A DNA stretch of 64,000 bases. It comes from Pedobacter sp. WC2423. Its GTDB lineage: Bacteria; Bacteroidota; Bacteroidia; Sphingobacteriales; Sphingobacteriaceae. Numbering within the stretch: position 1 is the stretch's first letter; each line of letters opens with the position of its first letter. The notes beneath the pieces were generated by a model. The model saw only the letters and a list, made by a program, of their open reading frames with translations. It did not search any database and was not told where the DNA came from. Location of the stretch: assembly GCF_040822065.1 (NCBI RefSeq), contig NZ_CP162005.1:5828001-5892000 (forward strand). Reading direction: 5' to 3'. Positions 60,338 to 64,000 of this stretch are shown here, one piece after another. Made by a program: the position numbers and the translations under genes.

Positions 60338-61736
60338 AAGTATATATACTGCTCTTTTACTTGTACTCGTGCTGGGTGCTTGTAAAGTATCTAAAGATAT
60401 TCCCTTACCAGTAAATGCTGCTCCTGAAAAATTCAGGGGTAGTGTTTCAGCTGATACGGCGAGTATTGCAGCACTGCCTTATAAAGATTTTTTTAAGGAA
60501 CAAACGATCAGGAATCTGATTGATACTGCAATCGTGAATAATTACGATATGCAGATTGCACTGAAAAATATGGAAGCTGCTGCTTTGTTATTTAGTCAGT
60601 CGAAATTGGGTAATTTACCAGAATTGAATCTGAAAGTAGCGGCAAGTTCAAGCCGTCCTTCAGACAATAGTTTGAATGGTCTGCAGATTGGCCAGTTTTC
60701 TCAGTCTAAACATATTGAGGATTATAGTGTAACTGGTGGATTAAGCTGGGAGGCAGACATCTGGCGCAAAATTGCGAATCAGAGAAACGCAGCAGGTGCG
60801 GCTTTTATGCAGTCTGCTGAGGTTAAAAAAGCTGTTCAAACCAGATTAGTATCAAATATTGCACAGAGTTTTTACAGATTGATCATGCTGGATACTCAGC
60901 TGGAAATCGCTAAGAAAAACTTGTCTTTAAATGACAGTACGTTAAATATTATCAGGTTACAGTTTGATGCGGGTCAGGTGACTTCATTGGCCATTCAGCA
61001 AGCTGAGGCGCAACAGTTGGTTGCTGCTGGCCTGGTTCCTCAACTGGAGCAAAGAATCGCTTTGGAAGAGAATGCTTTAAGTATTTTAACGGGTGCTTTC
61101 CCTAAAACTATTGCAAGAATAGGAACTTTAAATTCGATCAATGTTCAAGATCAGGTAAGTAGTGGTATTCCTTCCCGCATGTTAAGTTTAAGACCTGATG
61201 TGAAAAGTGCAGAGCTGGAGTTAGTGAAAGCGAATGCGAAGGTTGGGATTGCGAAAGCAAGTTTATATCCTTCATTAGTGATTACTGCAAATGGTGGTTT
61301 GAATTCGTTTAAAGCGAGTAACTGGTTTAATATTCCAGGCTCATTGTTTGGTGTGGTTGCTGGTGGGATTACGCAGCCGATTTTTCAACGTAAACAGTTA
61401 AGGACTCAGTATGAGGTTGCTTTAGTTGACCGTGAGAAATCAGTGATCCAGTTCAGATCTTCGGTTTTGACTGCGGTTGGTGAGGTTTCTGATGAACTGG
61501 TTAAAATTGAGAAATTGAAAGAACAGTATGTGATTGCTGATAAAAGAGTCAGAACTGTGCAGAATAGTTTGAGTAATGCGAATATGTTGTTTAAAAGCGG
61601 CATGGCGAATTATTTAGAAGTGATTAATGCACAGAGTAATGCGTTACAGAGTGAGCTGGATTTAGCGACTGTAAAAACTGCACAGTTGAATGCGGTAGTT
61701 GAATTGTACAGAGCTTTAGGCGGGGGTTGGAAGTAA
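60324..61736 (+). CDS. Outer-membrane efflux channel lipoprotein (TolC/NodT family)
   Basis: 470 residues from the ATG at 60324, which gives a good lipoprotein signal peptide with lipobox LGAC; ATGs at 60297 and 60318 only add polar residues inside the permease gene. Two OEP repeat halves (~40-250, 255-465) contain long helices (AALLFSQSKLGNLPELNLKV; LSNANMLFKSGMANYLEVIN). It completes the tripartite pump. Confidence 0.92.
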   Translation: MKSYKSIYTALLLVLVLGACKVSKDIPLPVNAAPEKFRGSVSADTASIAALPYKDFFKEQTIRNLIDTAIVNNYDMQIALKNMEAAALLFSQSKLGNLPELNLKVAASSSRPSDNSLNGLQIGQFSQSKHIEDYSVTGGLSWEADIWRKIANQRNAAGAAFMQSAEVKKAVQTRLVSNIAQSFYRLIMLDTQLEIAKKNLSLNDSTLNIIRLQFDAGQVTSLAIQQAEAQQLVAAGLVPQLEQRIALEENALSILTGAFPKTIARIGTLNSINVQDQVSSGIPSRMLSLRPDVKSAELELVKANAKVGIAKASLYPSLVITANGGLNSFKASNWFNIPGSLFGVVAGGITQPIFQRKQLRTQYEVALVDREKSVIQFRSSVLTAVGEVSDELVKIEKLKEQYVIADKRVRTVQNSLSNANMLFKSGMANYLEVINAQSNALQSELDLATVKTAQLNAVVELYRALGGGWK

Positions 61737-61751
61737 ACTCTGAAAAATTTC

Positions 61752-61789
61752 AAAAGGGATACATTACTTTGGTAGTGTATCCCTTTTTT
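61752..61789 (+). terminator. Terminator of the efflux operon
   Basis: A 16-bp stem with one G-T pair (61752-61767 with 61772-61787) and a TTTG loop, followed by T-rich sequence, 15 bases after the channel stop. Confidence 0.92.
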
Positions 61790-61960
61790 ATTTTATAGCG
61801 GTTTATGGTTAGAGAAATTATCCTGATTAATTGAATGTTGTATTGGTTTTCAGGACATGTTTTGAAGGCATTATCCGCGTTCAATTGATTAGGAGAGGGT
61901 TGGAACATCAAAAAATGATTATGGAACAGTTGTTGATTACCGACATAGAAAACATCTTCT

Positions 61961-62389
61961 ATGGAAAATACAAATACTCCTCCGCAAAAAAAGTCAAGAA
62001 GTAAATTCTGGACTATATTAATACTGATTGTTGTTTTATTTCTGGCCGGTTTTGGCTATTATAGATATTTCTTTGTTTTTGGTGAAGGTGTAAAGGCTGG
62101 TCAGCTGAATTACTTCGTGAAAAAAGGCTATATGTTCAAGACAAATGAAGGACGTCTCATTCAGACCGGAATACGTTCTCAGGCTCCGGGTAATATAGCT
62201 TCTAATGAGTTTATGTTTTCGGTAACAGACCCAAAGGTTGCTGAACAGCTGAATAAAAATGCAGGTTCAAATATTGAAGTGCATTATAAAGAATATATCA
62301 GTCCATTGCCGTGGAGAGGGGTAAGTGTGTTTGTGGTAGATAGTTTGATTTCTGCTGTACCGGGTAATGGAGTGAATACACAAAACTAA
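61961..62389 (+). CDS. Hypothetical membrane-anchored protein
   Basis: 142 residues. A basic N-terminus (KKSRSKF) and one membrane segment (~17-36) precede a likely extracytoplasmic beta-rich domain. The C-terminal segment WRGVSVFVVDSLISAV is well ordered by composition. I think the family is widespread in Bacteroidota but know no function. It lies 61 bp before sbcD, with an inverted repeat between them, so it may not be part of the nuclease operon. Confidence 0.7.
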   Translation: MENTNTPPQKKSRSKFWTILILIVVLFLAGFGYYRYFFVFGEGVKAGQLNYFVKKGYMFKTNEGRLIQTGIRSQAPGNIASNEFMFSVTDPKVAEQLNKNAGSNIEVHYKEYISPLPWRGVSVFVVDSLISAVPGNGVNTQN

Positions 62390-62406
62390 TGGAACAGAGG
62401 CTTTGC

Positions 62407-62444
62407 CTAAATTAAACAATTGTCTGGGCAATTGTTTAATTTAG
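62407..62444 (+). repeat. 16-bp perfect inverted repeat just upstream of sbcD
   Basis: CTAAATTAAACAATTG (62407-62422) is repeated inverted at 62429-62444 with a TCTGGG spacer. The right arm ends six bases before the sbcD ATG. There is no T-tract, so it is either a strong leader hairpin affecting translation or a protein-binding site. Confidence 0.85.
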
Positions 62445-62450
62445 CAGGCA

Positions 62451-63677
62451 ATGAGAATTCTTCATACGGCCGACTGGCACCTGGGAAAAAGACTGGAACA
62501 AAGTGAACGTACGGATGAGCATCAGGCTTTTCTGGACTGGCTGATACTGACTTTACAAACCGAAAATATAGATGTTTTAATCGTTGCTGGTGATGTTTTT
62601 GACACCGGAAGTCCCTCTAATACAGCCTTTGAACAGTATTATGGTTTTTTGAGACGGGTTAAGGATACGAATTGCCGGGAAGTCATCATTATTGGGGGCA
62701 ATCATGATTCTATCAGTACACTAAATGCCCCATCTACACTGCTGAAGTACTTTAATGTACATATTATTGGCGGTGTCCCTGAAGAATTTACAGATCAGAT
62801 TATTGAAATACACAGCCCTTCTGGTGAACTGGAACTGGTAGTTTGTGCCGTTCCTTTTCTGCGTGACCGCGATATCAGACTTTCTGTTTCGGGCGAAACT
62901 GCTGAAGAAAGAGAAGCCAGGATCAAACAGGGAATTTGTGATCACTATCATCGTTTCAAAGAATATATAGGAGAATATAAGGCTAATCACATTCCGGTCA
63001 TTGCTACAGGACATCTTTTTGCTGCGGGGTCGAGTACTTCGGATAGTGAAAAAGAGATCCATGTAGGTAACCTCGGGCAGGTTGGAGGAGATCAGTTCCC
63101 GGCAGAGTTTGATTATGTGGCATTGGGACATATCCATCGCCCGCAGGTCATCAATCAAATGAATCATATCCGGTATTCAGGTTCGCCAATTCCATTGAGT
63201 TTTTCTGAAACTGATGATAGAAAACAGGTTATTGTTCTTGAATTTGAAGCAGGAGAGCTGATGAGCCTGGTAGAAGTTGAAGTACCTGGTTACCGGAAAC
63301 TGATCAGGATTAAAGGGGACTTTGAGAAAGTGAAGACTAAATTAGTTTTGCTGGAAGATCCTGGAACATTATATCCGGCATGGGTAGAGGTTCAGGTAGA
63401 AACAGAAACTTTCATTTTCGATCTGGAAGAGCAGTTAAATACGCTGATCGTTAATAAGCCTTTTATAGAACGGTTATTTCCCCGTCAGCTCAGAACAAGA
63501 GCGGTCCGGAATCTGGATGAACAAACACATGAGGCAATGGCATTGACAGATCTTGATCCGAAGACGGTGTTTTTAAAGCGCTGTGAGGCAGAATATCCGG
63601 AAGAGAATCATGCAGAACTGCTGCTTACTTTTAAAGAAGTTTTGGAATATATGGCGCAAAAGGAGAATAAAGGATGA
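62451..63677 (+). CDS. sbcD: SbcD nuclease subunit (Mre11-like)
   Basis: 408 residues, family length. Metallophosphoesterase motifs are in order: HTADWHLGK, VAGDVFDTGSPS, GGNHDS, TGHLFAAG and LGHIHRPQ, supplying the two-manganese site. With SbcC it forms the nuclease that opens hairpins and trims double-strand ends. Its stop overlaps the sbcC start (ATGA). Confidence 0.96.
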   Translation: MRILHTADWHLGKRLEQSERTDEHQAFLDWLILTLQTENIDVLIVAGDVFDTGSPSNTAFEQYYGFLRRVKDTNCREVIIIGGNHDSISTLNAPSTLLKYFNVHIIGGVPEEFTDQIIEIHSPSGELELVVCAVPFLRDRDIRLSVSGETAEEREARIKQGICDHYHRFKEYIGEYKANHIPVIATGHLFAAGSSTSDSEKEIHVGNLGQVGGDQFPAEFDYVALGHIHRPQVINQMNHIRYSGSPIPLSFSETDDRKQVIVLEFEAGELMSLVEVEVPGYRKLIRIKGDFEKVKTKLVLLEDPGTLYPAWVEVQVETETFIFDLEEQLNTLIVNKPFIERLFPRQLRTRAVRNLDEQTHEAMALTDLDPKTVFLKRCEAEYPEENHAELLLTFKEVLEYMAQKENKG

Positions 63678-64000
63678 AAATTATAAGTATCAGATTTTTA
63701 AATCTTAATTCCCTTAAAGGGCAGCATGAGATTCGTTTTGATCAGCCTCCTTTTACAGAAAGCGGGATCTTTGCAATTACCGGGCCTACTGGTGCCGGGA
63801 AAACAACCATACTTGATGCAATTACAGTTGCTTTATATGGAAGGGTTCACCGCCATACCAGGGATGTATTTGAGATTATGACCCGGCATACGGGGGAATC
63901 CTTTGCAGAGGTTGAGTTTGAGGTTAAAGATAGATTATACAGGGCCAAATGGTCAATCAGGCGCAGCCGCGGTAAAGCGGAAGGCCAATTGCAAACACAA
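63674..64000 (+). CDS. sbcC: SbcC ATPase subunit, N-terminal fragment (runs off window)
   Basis: 109 codons are visible from the ATG at 63674, which overlaps the sbcD stop by four bases. The sequence starts MKIISIRFLNLNSLKG and has Walker A GPTGAGKTT near residues 38-46, typical of Rad50/SbcC ATPases. The coiled-coil arms, zinc hook and Walker B lie beyond the window. Confidence 0.95.
   Translation, partial: MKIISIRFLNLNSLKGQHEIRFDQPPFTESGIFAITGPTGAGKTTILDAITVALYGRVHRHTRDVFEIMTRHTGESFAEVEFEVKDRLYRAKWSIRRSRGKAEGQLQTQ

Overview
The window looks like a chromosomal segment of a Bacteroidota bacterium of the Sphingobacteriaceae, most likely Pedobacter or a close relative. This is inferred from gene content: SusC/SusD with an ECF sigma/FecR pair, several Bacteroidota-specific exported families, promoter elements matching TAnnTTTG, A/T-rich start contexts without Shine-Dalgarno sequences, and low-to-moderate GC. 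No rRNA, tRNA, CRISPR array, transposase or integrase was seen.

Layout. 1-8.1 kb is a same-strand glycan-salvage cluster: GH2 beta-mannosidase (cut by the window edge), a fused glucosamine-6-P deaminase/LmbE-like deacetylase, a sugar MFS transporter, a GH125 alpha-mannosidase and a GH20 beta-hexosaminidase. Together these suit N-glycan or other mannose/GlcNAc glycans. 8.2-26.5 kb is mostly housekeeping: a lipoprotein, an ECF sigma and membrane partner, a dicarboxylate-type symporter, rplU-rpmA, an XRE regulator, an unusual PAS-DHp-receiver protein, a prenyl synthase, RNase R, an MscS channel, a double ABC ATPase, an LLM flavoenzyme, YajQ, and a Lys/Ala-rich histone H1-like protein. 26.6-29.6 kb is ppk1-ppx (polyphosphate).

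29.5-35.0 kb, minus strand, is the most interesting system: a tight seven-gene operon of FAD oxidoreductase, methyltransferase, type III polyketide synthase, FabZ-like dehydratase, FabF-like ketosynthase, acyl carrier protein and 4'-phosphopantetheinyl transferase. It pairs an SrsABC-like phenolic-lipid module with its own acyl-chain module. The likely product is a methylated, oxidised alkylresorcinol, quinone or pyrone, but this is inference.

35.2-39.7 kb is the oxidative pentose phosphate operon (PpgK-like glucokinase, gnd, zwf, pgl), which connects metabolically to ppk1 if the kinase uses polyphosphate. 40-41.3 kb holds two exported proteins. 41.7-50.9 kb is a regulated outer-membrane uptake locus: ECF sigma, FecR, SusC with STN domain, SusD, a zinc metallohydrolase lipoprotein and a DUF4302 lipoprotein. 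An M1 aminopeptidase and a DUF6702 protein follow.

54.0-55.2 kb has no convincing gene but contains three separate repeat structures. 55.2-61.7 kb is a TetR-controlled tripartite RND efflux operon with three copies of an 18-bp operator candidate. The window ends with sbcD and the start of sbcC, preceded by a 16-bp perfect inverted repeat.
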